From positions 365,501 to 429,500 of the forward strand of contig JAODUP010000550.1 in the NCBI GenBank assembly GCA_025642065.1: DNA of 64,000 bases, in the 5' to 3' direction. The stretch is from Paralvinella palmiformis. Lineage: Eukaryota > Annelida > Polychaeta > Terebellida > Alvinellidae. The notes beneath the pieces are model-generated. The model was not told where the DNA came from. It saw only the letters and a list, made by a program, of their open reading frames with translations, and did not search any database. The position numbers and the translations under genes were made by a program. Positions 38,453-50,937 of this stretch are shown here, one piece after another. Position 1 is the first letter of the stretch. Each line of letters opens with the position of its first letter.

Positions 38453-39581
38453 GTTCATGAACGGTCAACCTAATCCCGTATAGATTCCAACACAACAACT
38501 ACAATGAATAAGTGTCTCACACTAACAAGTGGGTCAAAAGGGCAACTGAATAATGAAAAATATGCCCCTTGCTCGCGCAAGTCTGGATACTTATTTGCCG
38601 GATCCAGAAAAATAAACCAACCAGAAATGATTTGCCATACCCCTGTAACACATTTCACTGAATACCGGTACATGAAGTCCACATCCGTAACTAGTGAAGT
38701 TTTATGATTTCAATATCAGCACAAAAATCAGAAAACTGCCACACAACAATAAAGCATCCTCAGTTCAGATTCGACACATTAACCAATATCTAATAATGTT
38801 TAATGAAGTTTCCACAATTTCTCACAGGTTATGTCCGTGTTGTTCCGGATTGACACTTCACACAAGCTGGCCGATACATCGGCATTAAATTATTTATGTA
38901 CGGACCCGATGTAAGAAGAACGGACGCCAGGTCTCTGAAATATGATCCCTTTTAGCGTTTAGAGGAAAATATGGCTTCTACACAGTAGAAATTATTTATT
39001 TATATTTATGCGAGAAAAGAACAAAATATTCTTATTCGCAACCCGATAATACAAATATAATTATTGTTGATGATATTAAATAAGTTTCGAATTATAAATT
39101 AGCACATGAACAATTTATGTAAATATCTCCCACAGCTATCTGACTCTGTGATATCACTGTAGCTGTTAATATATAATAACGTGTTATATGACACATCATT
39201 TCCAAACAGTGATAAAAAATAATTATCCTGCAGCCAGCTCAACACACACATACACCCCCGCCACAATGAAACATACGAGGGGGGATTTAGATATTAGTGT
39301 AAATTAAGCTATTGTCTATCAGAATTGAACAAAATTATCATTGTATTTGGAAATTTCAACCAGGGACTTAAATAATATTTCATACTTATCAATTTATATT
39401 AGGGCCAAGTCAGAGAGAGAATATAAAACTACATACACATGTGCGTGTGGGCGCGCAAAGGAACACAAACCTAATTTAAAAATCAAGAACCTGTTTTCAA
39501 AGTGATGGACCAGCTGTACTGAGGCTCGCTGTAAACAAATTTCACCAATTACAAAATAATCTAATCTCTCTCTCTTTCACA

Positions 39582-39613
<32 letters not shown>

Positions 39614-39957
39614 GTTTTTCTTTCCGGTATTATCATTTATGGTCTTATGTGCATATATCAAATGATCCTCACCTCCCCAAAAACGAACACAAAGCGGCAT
39701 ATAGTATTGTCGGGAGACCACAGAACACCAAAGCAGCAACAGCAAATTAAAAAAAAATTGAAATGGTACAGAGAGGTCTAGGATAAAATCAACAGAATGT
39801 GGATGCTAGTAATGAGTATGTACAATATGATCAAATAGGCAGGGTGCGCAGTTACAAGCTAAAGTAGAATACTATCACATCTACACGTTTACTAGGTGTC
39901 AATAGATATCCAAGACACGATTCAGACTATGAAAAACGACAACTAGTTCAAGGAACC

Positions 39958-40157
39958 AGGAAATATATCTTAATATTGTAATGGTCTTAAGAAAATATAT
40001 CTTAATATTGTAATGGTCTTAAGGAAATATATCTTAATATTGTAATGGTCTTAAGAAAATATATCTTAATATTGTAATGGTCTTAAGGAAATATATCTTA
40101 ATATTGTAATGGCCATAAGGAAATATATCTTAAAATTGTAAATGAAATATATCTAGC
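39958..40157. repeat. 32-bp minisatellite, about 6 units
   Basis: Head-to-tail units of GGAAATATATCTTAATATTG followed by TAATGGTCTTAA, nearly identical apart from an alternating AAGAAA/AAGGAA junction; the last units decay. No spacer/repeat split as in CRISPR. Confidence 0.95.
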
Positions 40158-42650
40158 ATACATCTTGCTTCTGAGTAATGCACAAAGCAATTAAAAGACA
40201 TCTTATGGAGTTTTATCAGTCACACAATAGTAGTTGTATCGATGATAAATGTCATAGGATACACTGAAATATGACAGTTTGATTACTTTCTTTATTTTAT
40301 TTATGATTTGAAAAACTAAAACAGTTTAAGAATTATCGTTGGATGGCAGCTGGGATTCTAGGATTTGTGGCACAAATTTTCGGGCTATGACTCACAACTT
40401 GGACGGTCTCAGAACACATAACCGATGTGCAGCCCAGTTGGAGACAAGCGTGTCTGGATTACGGTCCTGATTCGGGCGAGCCCTCGTAGCATCCATCTTA
40501 TTCTCACTGCCAACGACCAAGCCAGTGAGATTACACTCTAAAGTTCATCAGTTCATCTCAGACCACCTGAACCTGTTTGATCACTCAGGAACACATTTAA
40601 CACACAACCTGAACAACACAGCAGACCAGCATGTGGTTTTTGAACGATTACCGGCCAACTGTCTGAATAAATACTCTTATGAAGTACCTGAAACCAATAT
40701 ATTACGTCCAACGGCATGGATGTGAAGGAATGAGTTCGTTAATTGTTGATGTTATGCCACGGACAAATGTGGAATGCAGCATGCATAGATCTTCCCCTGT
40801 TTACACTAAAGACGACTGGTATCAGGTTAAATACGGAAAACAGAATCTACTGCTATAGATAAACTTGTTTAATCATAGACTAGTGAACAAGTAACAGAAC
40901 CAGCTATCTGGAAAAAAGCTGCAGACTTAAGAATCAAGGATTTAAATTTCGTTGAAATCCAAAATCTCTGATCATATAAAGGGTGGATCATCTATAGACA
41001 GAAGTAAAAAAACCAGAAGGCACTTATGTCTCACACACACACACACACACACACACTTCATATAAAACACTTTTTACCTAATGTTTATCTGTTATTCCCG
41101 ATTTGTTAAAAACATCCCACACCGATAAACATACCGGGTAGTAGTTTTTGTAATTCACATCTCAACAGATCATGTGTGTATGAATACAACCCAAGGAGAG
41201 TCGATGAAGAACTACTTTACTTCACAATATAAATAACAATGTATACCACATATAGCTTTCTTATTTAAAAAGTAAGCTATACCGGTACATGGAAGACAAC
41301 TTAATTAATATCTAAGACTTGTTAACAACTCATCAAATTATAATAATAAACAGCAAGAAAATAAACAAGAAAAATGGATATTAGTATGGACTAAACCCGC
41401 ATCAACAGTCAGTACCATATCAGTCCCATGTGTCAGTGTGTGCGTGTGTTTGTCTGTTGATTGTGTGTGCGTGTGTCGGCATAAATGTTTCTTTCCCATT
41501 CATACACATACACACACACACACACAGTAAGAATAAGAAACATTTATCCATATGACCAAGACACGCAAGGTGAAAAATAAGCTGAGTGTTTTGCAGTAAA
41601 TGCTCTCTGGGATGTTGTCACCTTGGTTAGAAATAGCCAGTCTCCAGTATGGTTAACATGTCCAAATATTAGGCAAATAATATAGCCCATCTGAGTGATA
41701 GCATTAATGTACCAGAAGGCTGCAACACTCAACATTGTCTATTTATATGAACACAAATACCATTAGCCCTGCTCATATAACACATATTTATCTATTTTAG
41801 TTTTAATTTAGTATTTATACGTGCTCATAATATCAATTACATCAAATCACTTGTGCATTAATATTGCACAAAATACTGTTATTCTAGAAATATCACTCCA
41901 GATATAGTTATGGTATTTGATTGTTTAACAAACATGGGTTATAAGCAGATACACACATATACACCTATATTATATAAGGTTTTTACAGTTTAGCCATACG
42001 CATTACAAATTTGTACGATTCGCATGGGTTTAATGGTGCAATTTTTAACATTTCAACATTATCTATGAAATGTTTTCAAATGGTACTGAATTTTACCGCA
42101 GTTGACTGCCACAAGATTTACCCAGTACACTCTGTGCGTACAACAACCGTAATGCCAGCTATGCTCCATGAGGCAAAGCATGCTACCACTGCTTACAACA
42201 AAGAGCATGTATGAGAAATTAAAATAATGATCTCATCTGTGTCACAACAAGTTGTATTTTGTTTTTTGCTTGTTATTACATATCGGCATGTTACAGCAAG
42301 ATTATATACAAATGTTATGCTTTATAATGGTGTTGACAATTTGTAAGTTGTTTTACAGATCATAAGGATTTTTTGTCATAACCTTACAGATATAAGTTGT
42401 ACCAGGTTGACAACTCTGATATATACGTGTGTGTGTGTGTGTGTATGATACATTAAATACCTCAACAATTTGAATAGCAACTTCTTTACTAATTGTAAAT
42501 TCACTAAAATTTCCAACTAATAAACGTACTCTGCCAAAAATGGGCAGGAAAGGCCTCAGGAGTTTATGGTTTTCATTGTCTCTCTCTAGATAATCTATGA
42601 ATGATATTCACATCAAGCACGGCATACATATCTGTACAGACATGTGTAAT

Positions 42651-42655
<5 letters not shown>

Positions 42656-42708
<53 letters not shown>
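42656..42708. repeat. (TA)n microsatellite
   Basis: Long pure TA run. Confidence 0.95.
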
Positions 42709-42711
<3 letters not shown>

Positions 42712-43481
42712 CATTGACTAATTATAAAACACAGTCATTATATGTAAAACACTAGTGGACAGCCTTGTGTTTATACAGTAAAATCCAGTGAATGCGATTT
42801 TGAAGGCCATGTTTTGATCTGTCAAGTTGCTGTATAAAGTGTTAATTGAAAAACATATTTCAAACAGAAGCATACACAGACAGACACACACACCATTAAC
42901 AATCACAGTTAACACAAATTAACAGGATGTGGATATGACACAGTAAATGTGCTGCATATGGCTATACATCATTTATTGCCTGCCTAACAAATCTGTGTTA
43001 TGTCACTGGCACATAATACTAATAATACACTAATGGTTTTACTGGCCAAATCCCAATTCATGCCTGACAAGAAATTTATGTTCACAACACAGTGTTCCAG
43101 CAGTGTTTGGAAAAAGGACAGGATGTAGCTGGCAGATGGATATTTTGAGGGCACATCATGGAAATCAGCTAACCCTGGCATTTAGCTCAGTCATATCCAT
43201 GAAATCAAGCTTGTGACAGTATCAGAATTACTAATTACAGCTAGCTCAGTAACTTGGTAGCACCCGTGGGGCCCCAAAACTGCATTTAGTCATATGTCCT
43301 AGATGCTCCAAACCCTGCAGAATTGCATCGTCTTCACACGTGGATAACTTAAAAAAAGGCCAGGTCTCCGAAAGAGGCACACAGCACATCCAAATGAGGC
43401 AATGCGACATTGCATCATTCATGCTCTGTCCCAAGCCTAATTGTCCTGTTTTTATTTGAATTAAAACACTTGAATACTTAC

Positions 43482-43600
43482 ATGTAGCTTTTTCAGAAGA
43501 ACAGCATCTGACACAGCTCCAGTTCCACTCTGTTTCATGGCCTTCCAGAATTGTTTCTGGGCAGAATATCTGTTCATTGGACAAATCTTAAACAGACAGT
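43482..43600 (-). CDS. ITPR: ITPR exon 4
   Basis: 119 nt with acceptor catttcag and donor gtaagt. It encodes [20 protein letters not shown] followed by [20 protein letters not shown]. The first half is essentially invariant in IP3 receptors. The Ser/Gly-rich loop corresponds to the variable loop of the vertebrate suppressor domain. It ends in phase 0. The intron that follows, to exon 5, is 22.1 kb. Confidence 0.96.
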
Positions 43601-45014
43601 CTGAAATGTAACCATATTAGGTGTTGTTTTTTAGTAAAACAGTGAATAACAATGTCTTGAATATGTTCTCTACACGTTACAACCATGATTCATTGTACTG
43701 TAACCAAAACAAAGACATAAATTGAAGAAATCGGATTATTAATGATGTGTATAGTCTAGCTGATCTCTTATCAATTGCTAAACATAGATAGAAATATTTT
43801 GAATTCTATGTTAGCCAACATCAGAATGCTGACTAATATCATCAAATAGGTGGCATGTCGTTTCATACCCAAACCAATTTATATCATACCATTCTGTACC
43901 AAGGTCATATGCCCATTCATTTCATCAGTTATATTCAAACAAAACCCATATTTGAGTGAATTTGATCACAACATGAACAAATATGGCCAGAACTATATTT
44001 GTAGTACCAAAACAAAATATGTGTCACACCAATTTGTACCCAAAGTCATATCAGTTCATACCAAACACCACAACAGTGCAGTGAAATCATTTTGTATCTA
44101 TCTAAATTATATTTTCAGTTATGACCTGTATTAATTGGCTGATTCGGACTATGATAATTATCTGATCGGATTTCTTTAGTTTGAAAATAATGTATTAAAT
44201 ATGAGCAAATGTGTCATGGAAATAAGCAAAATAATAAAACAATCAGTAAATCATTATATTTATAGAAGGATTGACAATAAATGAACAGTTCATGCTGTTG
44301 GTTTATTATTCACACTGGGCCCATTCAACCTGCTATAGGCACACAGTAAATCTAACGGTCATATGATGCCGGTGATAAGTGTTCAGAGATTCCTCCATTG
44401 AAGCTGTATGTATATTATCTGTTGATAACATAATAACTTGTAGGAGACCACCTTCATCTGCATATGCAACTGCATAAGTCAGGTCTTGTCACGCAGTAAC
44501 AGAATGAGGGAGGAGAACAAAAGATTGATACATGCTGTACACCATTGCTAATCATACAGCATTGCCAATCTTCAATGTCATTGTTGATCTGAACTGACTG
44601 AGTGAATGTGGATTATAACTGATAAAGGTGACCAAATGGTGCTGGCTATCGATGTTGTGCAGATGTTAGAAATACAGTCAACCACTGACTGATCGACAGA
44701 TTATTCCATAACCCCCGAATAATTAACCGATGTTCTCATACAGGTCATATGTCACAAACCAAAGCTTCACTTTTTGGGTTGCACATGATTGGATCCATTT
44801 ACTTCATCTTTTTTCATCTTGTTATTATGTGCCAACTATCAGTTTAAAAATGCATAAATTCCAAATGAAGAGTATTGTTTTATTTCTCTTGTGTTAGTTT
44901 CTATGGTTTTTAATTAGCAAAGAAGTCATCATGCAAAATGGAACTGTAAATGTTGACAAATTAATAAACATTTCATCATGTGATGAATAACTTACTTTAT
45001 GGACATAAAGAAAC

Positions 45015-45110
45015 TGAAATAATAATAATATACCAAATTTGTATAGCACCCTATATAATATATAAGAAGATTACATGAAGGTGCTAAATCCTTTATATTA
45101 ATCAAGCATT
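45015..45110 (-). mobile_element. CR1-like LINE 3' tail fragment
   Basis: The complement reads GCACCTTCATGTAATCTTCT then TATATAGGGTGCTATACAAAT and (ATT)n. It aligns with the 3' end of the LINE at 57050-58210. Confidence 0.7.
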
Positions 45111-45201
45111 AACTCTGGAATTACTGAATTGTAAATACTAAGAATATAATTTAAATGATTCAAACATACCAAATCCATTGCAACCATTGAGCTAATTAAT
45201 G

Positions 45202-45205
<4 letters not shown>

Positions 45206-45246
<41 letters not shown>
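45206..45246. repeat. (TA)n microsatellite
   Basis: Pure TA run between ITPR exons 3 and 4. Confidence 0.95.
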
Positions 45247-45252
<6 letters not shown>

Positions 45253-45623
45253 ACTAGTTTGGTATAAGTTAAATGATGCCATACAAAGTTACCTGTAGAC
45301 CACCATGGAATTATTTTAAACCTCTCATAGTTTAAATATGTTAAAAAAGGACAAACTATTATAATCCATTATATGAACTGGTATGGGTATAAAATGATTT
45401 GAAAGCATAAAATACATGACATATAATTGATATAGGTAAAACAATGTTATCCTATCCATATAATAACACAGGCTGTACCATATGTAACAACCTTCTGTCA
45501 GACAAGAGAATCTATCAAATATGTATGGTGTCGCTAGTAAATGCTTATATAATCAGACACAGCTACATAAATACATTACAGCAAAATACAAATGAAAAAA
45601 ACTGGTAAAATAAGCTTACTTAC

Positions 45624-45694
45624 CCCGAAATTTCTTTGGGGGGTTTGTCAAATCCCCTGCATCAGGTTGTACTACACATCTGTCATCAACCAGG
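45624..45694 (-). CDS. ITPR: ITPR exon 3
   Basis: 71 nt with acceptor attattttcag and donor gtaagt. It encodes [20 protein letters not shown] plus KFR, nearly identical to the same stretch of animal IP3 receptors (suppressor domain, first beta-trefoil). It enters completing a Gly codon and leaves in phase 1, supplying the G of the Asp that opens the next exon. Confidence 0.95.
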
Positions 45695-46669
45695 CTGAAA
45701 ATAATATTTGTTAAATTATTACACCACCACAAAACCGGCATTACACATCTTCCCCACACTCAGATCATTTCTTACTTTTCTGAATGTAAGAATCTACACA
45801 CAGGTGTCAATTTTGTTTATAATTAGATTTGATCGATAAAATGCACAAAGTGCAGATTTTTTAAATTCCAAATCCAACCACAAACTTTTTTGATTATACG
45901 ATAGCCCATCAATACTTAAAAATTCATTACAACCGTTGTTTAGTAAACAAAACCAAAAAAGATATGAATGCATTTATTGCATATAAATGATGACAAAATA
46001 AGTACCAGTATGTCTGATCATTTTAAATATTTGTTTTATAAAACAGAGTTTTTAGAGTGTAGAAAAGCCAATTAAAAACTGAGGTATAACATCTCATTTC
46101 TGTGACATAATAATTACAAACTAAAATAATTAATATTAACAAGCTATTTACAATTCTGGATGTGTCATTTATATATTAAAAAATAATAGGAAAATGTGCA
46201 CATCTAATTCTATGCACATACACAGAAATATAGAATGGCTACTATTTCAGGTGACTGGAAGATCTCATACAGAACTGAATAAGAAGCTGCTGCTTCCAGT
46301 CTTTATCACAAGCGGTGCGTCATCTTAAAAATTATGTTCTTATCAACAATACAAGACAACAGAGGTTAATGGTAAATATTTAAGTAAGAAATTAACTATG
46401 AATTAAAGAAAAAATTGTGCTTTTATTGCTTGTAATTTTTTTATAGTGTTTAGTCTACTAAATAAATTATAATGACATACGAGCCTAACCAACTCAGACA
46501 AAACTATGAGCGATACTAACTAGCCAACAAAACAGTGCTGGACCACAATTATATCAAATGTGGTCCAAAATCAACTATATTAAATGCCATAAAAAGACTT
46601 ACTACGCTACGAATAGGAAAACTACACCAAATAAAAGCAAGCTACAGATAGCATTATGATTATACATAC
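45695..46669 (-). other. ITPR intron 2
   Basis: 975 nt of AT-rich intron; nothing specific seen. Confidence 0.6.
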
Positions 46670-46797
46670 CCAAGTGTGGAGATGAAACCACTAACACTGC
46701 CCTCCGCATACAGTGATACAATATCTCCACAATAGAGAAATGCTGCTGCCGAGTCATTCATATTGACAGTATTGTCTACCGTGAGGTCTCACAATAG
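46670..46797 (-). CDS. ITPR: ITPR exon 2, initiator Met
   Basis: Acceptor ttttacattttag ends at 46798 and the donor is gtatgt from 46669. The first 36 nt are 5'UTR and coding starts at the ATG at 46761-46759. An in-frame TGA at 46791-46789 supports this start. The exon encodes 30 codons plus two bases: [20 protein letters not shown], then [10 protein letters not shown]. This matches the canonical IP3R opening, in which an FLHIGDI-type strand begins the suppressor beta-trefoil. It ends in phase 2 and joins the next exon to make the expected Leu-Gly-Leu-Val-Asp-Asp. Confidence 0.95.
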
Positions 46798-47355
46798 CTA
46801 AAATGTAAAACAAAATTGTTACCACTTCATTGATCGATTCACTGTGTAATATTTAAATACGCTTTTAAGCAGTCACGACAGTCACAGTGCTAGTCAAAAG
46901 TAACAATGGTTGATTTAAAGAACTTAATAAAAAATAGTTTTGTTCACAAAAGCCAACTCTATCACTAGTATCAGCCTAATCAGGGCCTATGTAGTATGTT
47001 AGTATGTATGTTGATAATTAACGACTCTAAGTTATTGTGGTGGGGGGGGGCTGAAGTGAGATAAGATGTTTAGATCTAGACTCTAGTCTATAGAATCCAT
47101 TAGATCTAGAGAGTCTAGATCTAATACTAGACTAGAGTAAAGAGTATGGTATACTATTATTATATCATAGTATTAGTAAGTATATGTAGACTATCTATCT
47201 ACTGAGTCTCAGACTACTGCCTGGCACTGCACAAAGCCTCAAAACTGCACAAGAAATTTGAAGAAAGATTGACAGCTATACGACTGATATACATCATTTT
47301 ATAAGACAGCAACATGATATTCCCCAATATAATCAAACATAGACATAGTTGTTAC
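46798..47355 (-). other. ITPR intron 1 with TAGATCTAGA cluster
   Basis: 558 nt. At 47070-47135 the self-complementary word TCTAGA and the related TAGATCTAGA recur many times within 70 bp. A G-run sits at 47041-47050. Confidence 0.65.
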
Positions 47356-47545
47356 CTTCATGTAAACATCTCCAGAAATTATTAGATCTAATCCTTCACA
47401 TTCGACACACCTCTGCCTCTTCTGCAGAGTGAATCTTTCCGGGAGATCGGTACTGCAGGCTGCAGCTAACCTTGTCAGAAATCGTGACACTTCCCGCCAA
47501 AATCCACGCCGTTGTTAGCAACATTAGCTAGTAGTCTAGATCCGG
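47356..47545 (-). other. ITPR: ITPR 5'UTR exon with upstream ORFs
   Basis: This is the non-coding first exon inferred upstream of the initiator exon. Its 3' border is a clear donor (ACATGAAG followed by gtaaca, donor at 47355-47354). Joined to the acceptor at 46798 it gives an in-frame stop nine codons before the initiator ATG. The exon carries a 43-codon upstream ORF (47524-47396), overlapping short ATGs, and an ATG at the donor that would read five codons across the junction to TGA. Such uORFs often lower translation; that is inference here. The 5' end is guessed from a TATA-like box; cDNA would fix it. Confidence 0.55.
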
Positions 47546-47572
47546 ACCAACAGCAGTGCCAAGTCCAGTCGT

Positions 47573-47582
47573 CCATAAAAAG
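47573..47582 (-). promoter_or_regulatory. TATA-like box, candidate ITPR promoter
   Basis: Read on the minus strand this is CTTTTTATGG, placed about 30 nt upstream of a possible start near 47545. It lies just upstream of the 5'UTR exon in a locally less AT-rich stretch. It is a weak match in an AT-rich genome, so this is only a candidate. Confidence 0.25.
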
Positions 47583-47919
47583 AACAAGCTCAGATCAGCA
47601 ACACACCTGAGCGAATCAGAGATCAGGTGTTTACCAAACTGACAGTTCCTAAGTACACACATATACACGCCCAGAGAGGATGTTCCTCCGCGCACACTTT
47701 ACTCCGCGTAATAATATAGCTGAATTTGGTTTTTGTTTATTCCTTCAGATGGCAGCACCATAGAAATACAATCCACATAAAAAAGGGTGATATTATTTTC
47801 GTGCTACATTCTTTGCTGGTATCGCTGATTAAACTAGAGGATATTTGATATTAATCATGTCGATTTGCAGACTCGTTTGACGTACGTCCGCAAAATGACA
47901 ACACAACCCGTCTCTAATA

Positions 47920-47921
<2 letters not shown>

Positions 47922-48004
<83 letters not shown>
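47922..48004. repeat. (TA)n(GT)n microsatellite
   Basis: 37-bp TA run joined to a 46-bp GT run upstream of the ITPR 5' end. Confidence 0.97.
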
Positions 48005-48005
<1 letters not shown>

Positions 48006-48679
48006 AACGGTTGACCTGATCTGGGGGTGTGTGGGTGTGATTCTGTATGGACAAGGATTAGCAAAAATAGGAACACTGCCATTGAGAGATTTGTAAGTTG
48101 TTTGTAAATTCCTGAAAAAGAAACGCTGTCTATTTGGTAGCCAAAGCAGTTCTTCAAGAAGTAGTTGATTTGTTAGCATTTTCGAGTATCTGTGGTTCTA
48201 TGAAACATGTATGACAAATGCTACATTGTAATGGATTTATCAAAGCTGAGCTATTGTTTCTTGTATTAATATAAGAATGTTTTCAGATAGTGTATGTTTT
48301 TAAGATGACAGAATAAACGGCTGGGCATACTGATGAGACATATGGGATAATATTAAGACATTTGTCTAAAATGGCCATATATTTGTTATTAACCCGTTAG
48401 GAACAATGAAAGAATAACCAATACCAACAATTAATACCAACTAATATTATAAAGGTCTTCCACTGACTAAATAAAACGTCGTAAACAAAAATGAAACGTT
48501 TTGTTTATCACTCTAGATATACTACATACATTTTTTAAATCGCCGTCATGTGAAAATATGTTTGCTTTTATCTAGCATGAGTAACTTGATCAAACCTTTC
48601 TTCATACATATTACGGTTTATAATCTATAAAAATATATCGGAATGAATCACAGTTAGCACGTTATTCTTTGGAAGTCTT

Positions 48680-49130
48680 TATTCATCCGGCTGCCGGTTT
48701 GATCCCCAGTGAAGATTTTGTCTCCCGGTCACGCGCCAAAGATTCGGTTCCCCAGTGAAGATTTCGCCACTTGCGAACCCGGCCAAGATCGATCTTGCCA
48801 AATTTGAGGCGTCTACTTGTAATAAGTTAACCAAAGATGATTTTCGAACCATTGCAGTTACTAAGAAACGTTTAGGCACAGGACAGACGCCATTCAGAGA
48901 ACAATTATTGCGTCCTCATTTTGCGATGACCCGACTGGGCTTGCCGGCCACCGAGTGAAGATTTATGTCGTTGCGCACCCGACAATGCCGACTGAACAAG
49001 AAAAAAGATTAGCGTTGTATACTCGGCTGCCGGGTAAGCAGTCGCCGATACTTTCCTTCGGGACCCGACTGCCGGATGAACAATGCCGCTTTCTGTCGTT
49101 CAGGACCCGACTGCCTGGTAAATAATACCG
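48680..49130 (+). repeat. Degenerate GC-rich repeat (CCCGACTGCCGG)
   Basis: The phrase CCCGACTGCCGG plus GTGAAGA/GTAAGCA and a TTTC..TCGTTC spacer recurs about every 45 bp near 48690, 48770, 48945, 49023, 49068 and 49110, with drift. GC content is far above the surroundings. The insert at 48755-48958 is an open frame (…NPAKIDLAKFEASTCNKLTK…) of unknown meaning. Confidence 0.6.
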
Positions 49131-49186
49131 GCCTTCTTCTTTATGATTCGAGATCTCTCTATCACACTCTATATTTATCTTTCTAT

Positions 49187-49193
49187 CTCTATC

Positions 49194-49238
<45 letters not shown>

Positions 49239-49240
49239 TA

Positions 49241-49274
<34 letters not shown>
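49187..49274. repeat. (TATC)n microsatellite
   Basis: TATC run interrupted once, followed by TGTG/GCGC. Confidence 0.97.
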
Positions 49275-49794
49275 ATGTGTGTGCGCGCGCGTGTGCATGT
49301 GTATTGCTGTAAGATCCACATTTCTGTTAAATTATGTTGTAGAATAAGAAACTATTTCATATTTCTTATTACGAATACATATATAATAATCTAATTTTAC
49401 TTAGAAGTCAGTTGGGTGTAAAATATAAAATCATCACGTTGAAACTGGAAACTTGTTGGTACTCTGATAAGCTTAGATCTGATATTCGAGGATAAGAAGT
49501 GTTTCTAGTCCACAAAGATAAAGGAATGTGGAAAAGACCAAAATCAACTATTCAAATTGACCCAGAAACCCGATGGGAAATAACTCAAGTGTACATCTTC
49601 TTTACGTTTACGATGTTCCATTGTAATGATAGACACTTCTTTGTTTGTGGTATGATAGCGCATTGATAGAACAAGTTCATTGATGAGTAATGACATTTTG
49701 TATTCCATTGTTGAAGTTTGGGGTAGATATCCCTGGCTGTCGCCTATATTGAGCACAGCCAGTAGTAATGATATCAATAAACTTGTGGTATTTA

Positions 49795-50234
49795 AACGAT
49801 TTGCGAACAATGGAAATTCGGTAATGATCGCAATTCAACAATTCTATTCGTTGTTCATATGAATCACGTGATCGCATTGTCCATCCTATGACTTCAGCCA
49901 AGCCGTTGTTGGCTTCGGGGAATAATTGGAAGCCATTGAATGACAAATGTAATTGTATGTGACAAGAAAATATCGCCGATATTAGGCTTTGTGTAGTAAA
50001 TACGTGGAAATGGCTTGGTGTAGTCAGTTTGGTAATTACCTTTACGGAATACTCTTACCCAGATTGGTGAAATAAAGAGGGAAATAGCAGATTGAGACCT
50101 GTCGGTGATAACCGAATAACGACGAGCGTTACAAAGAGGGTGTTACAACGGGTAGAAATCAGTTCTTCGTGTGTTCTTTAGCCGATAAGCAAGGATGGCG
50201 TTATAAAGGATTGCATAAAATCAAGGGTGCACTG
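49795..50234. mobile_element. Pogo-like MITE, partial second copy
   Basis: Collinear and clearly similar to the right two thirds of 23253-23932, sharing for example AATTGTATGTGACAA, GTGAAATAAAGAGGGAAAT and GTTATAAAG words. Its right end is AGGGTGCACTG followed by TA. The left inverted repeat is missing. Confidence 0.75.
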
Positions 50235-50715
50235 TAGTAATTATGGTTTGTTGTCAGTGCAACTGTATTTTGATTTATCGAAACAATTATCGGGCCCTGG
50301 TCACATCACAACTGCCTATGGAACCATCTCACAAACAAAGATACGATTGGGATTCGAATTCCTAAACTGGAGGTATTTATAGCAATTCTTTACCTACGGC
50401 ACCACCGGAGTACCTGTCTCGTTGAACTTGAATAATTGTATAGCTTTTCGTGTTCCCATATTAAGATGTGTATTACTTCCTTTTATTTATTTGCACGATT
50501 TATGTATTTAATTTAGTTGAATCCCGTGTCGAACAATTTTTATGATTCCAATGGAAGTAATTAGTTAGTAAACAGAAATATTAAAAGAAAAATACAAATA
50601 GAGTATGGTTTGTGCATATGTACAAGCCACAGCCTGAGCTGAAACCGCAAACACAGTTGCACCACACACACGCGCGCGCAAATATGGAGTGGGATCACAC
50701 AATGACGCTTCATTC

Positions 50716-50937
50716 AAATCCGGTGGTGAATTGGAAATGTCCGTGGGTATAGGAGACCTCGGTGGCGTCGGGGCTCGTGGAATTAGCGCTGGAGACACAA
50801 TATGACACGTATCGCACACCCATTGGATTTCAGCAATACTTCTCACAGCCTGACGGAATATTTACCTAGATATACCTGTGTTCCAGATCCGGTGTGGCCA
50901 CAAATGACAAACATCACACTGGATAGCTTCTTGCATT
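50716..50937 (-). pseudogene. PHD-finger relic of a transposon ORF
   Basis: The minus strand reads QEAIQCDVCHLWPHRIWNTG then ISR, a stop, and IFRQAVRSIAEIQWVCDTCH, followed by a Pro/Ser-rich linker. Cys-x2-Cys, His and Trp-x-Cys-x2-Cys fit a PHD-type finger of the kind found near the N-terminus of repetitive FLYWCH/MULE-type proteins in marine invertebrates. One zinc ligand is lost (His-Arg-Ile-Trp where Cys is expected) and a stop interrupts it, so it is dead. Confidence 0.6.

Larger units (their letters stand above)
21386..43481 (-). other. ITPR intron 4 (22.1 kb)
   Basis: Largest intron seen. Contents: SINE families 1 and 2, a pogo-like MITE (23253-23932), a third SINE family with LINE-like tail (32931-33249), LINE 3' fragments, a 61-bp tandem duplication (26062), a 32-bp minisatellite (39958-40157) and many microsatellites. 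Two less AT-rich patches (31.4-31.55 kb and 34.8-34.95 kb) could be regulatory; no gene was identified. The longest ORF, 117 codons at 30561-30914 minus, resembles nothing I know. Confidence 0.7.
43601..45623 (-). other. ITPR intron 3
   Basis: 2.0 kb. Contains a LINE 3' fragment (45015-45110) and a TA repeat (45206-45246). Otherwise nothing recognisable. Confidence 0.7.

Noticed and set aside
39958..40157. Regular repeats that look like a CRISPR array
   Set aside because: The repeats are directly adjacent without unique spacers, and the host is a eukaryote.
43850..44134. 94-codon plus-strand ORF in intron 3
   Set aside because: Composition is low-complexity with repeated CATACC/TTTGTACC words; no domain recognised.
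47829..48179. 116-codon minus-strand ORF
   Set aside because: Its length comes from translating the TA/GT microsatellite.
49076..49394. Overlapping 78- and 83-codon plus-strand ORFs
   Set aside because: Translation of the TATC repeat (Tyr-Leu-Ser-Ile runs).
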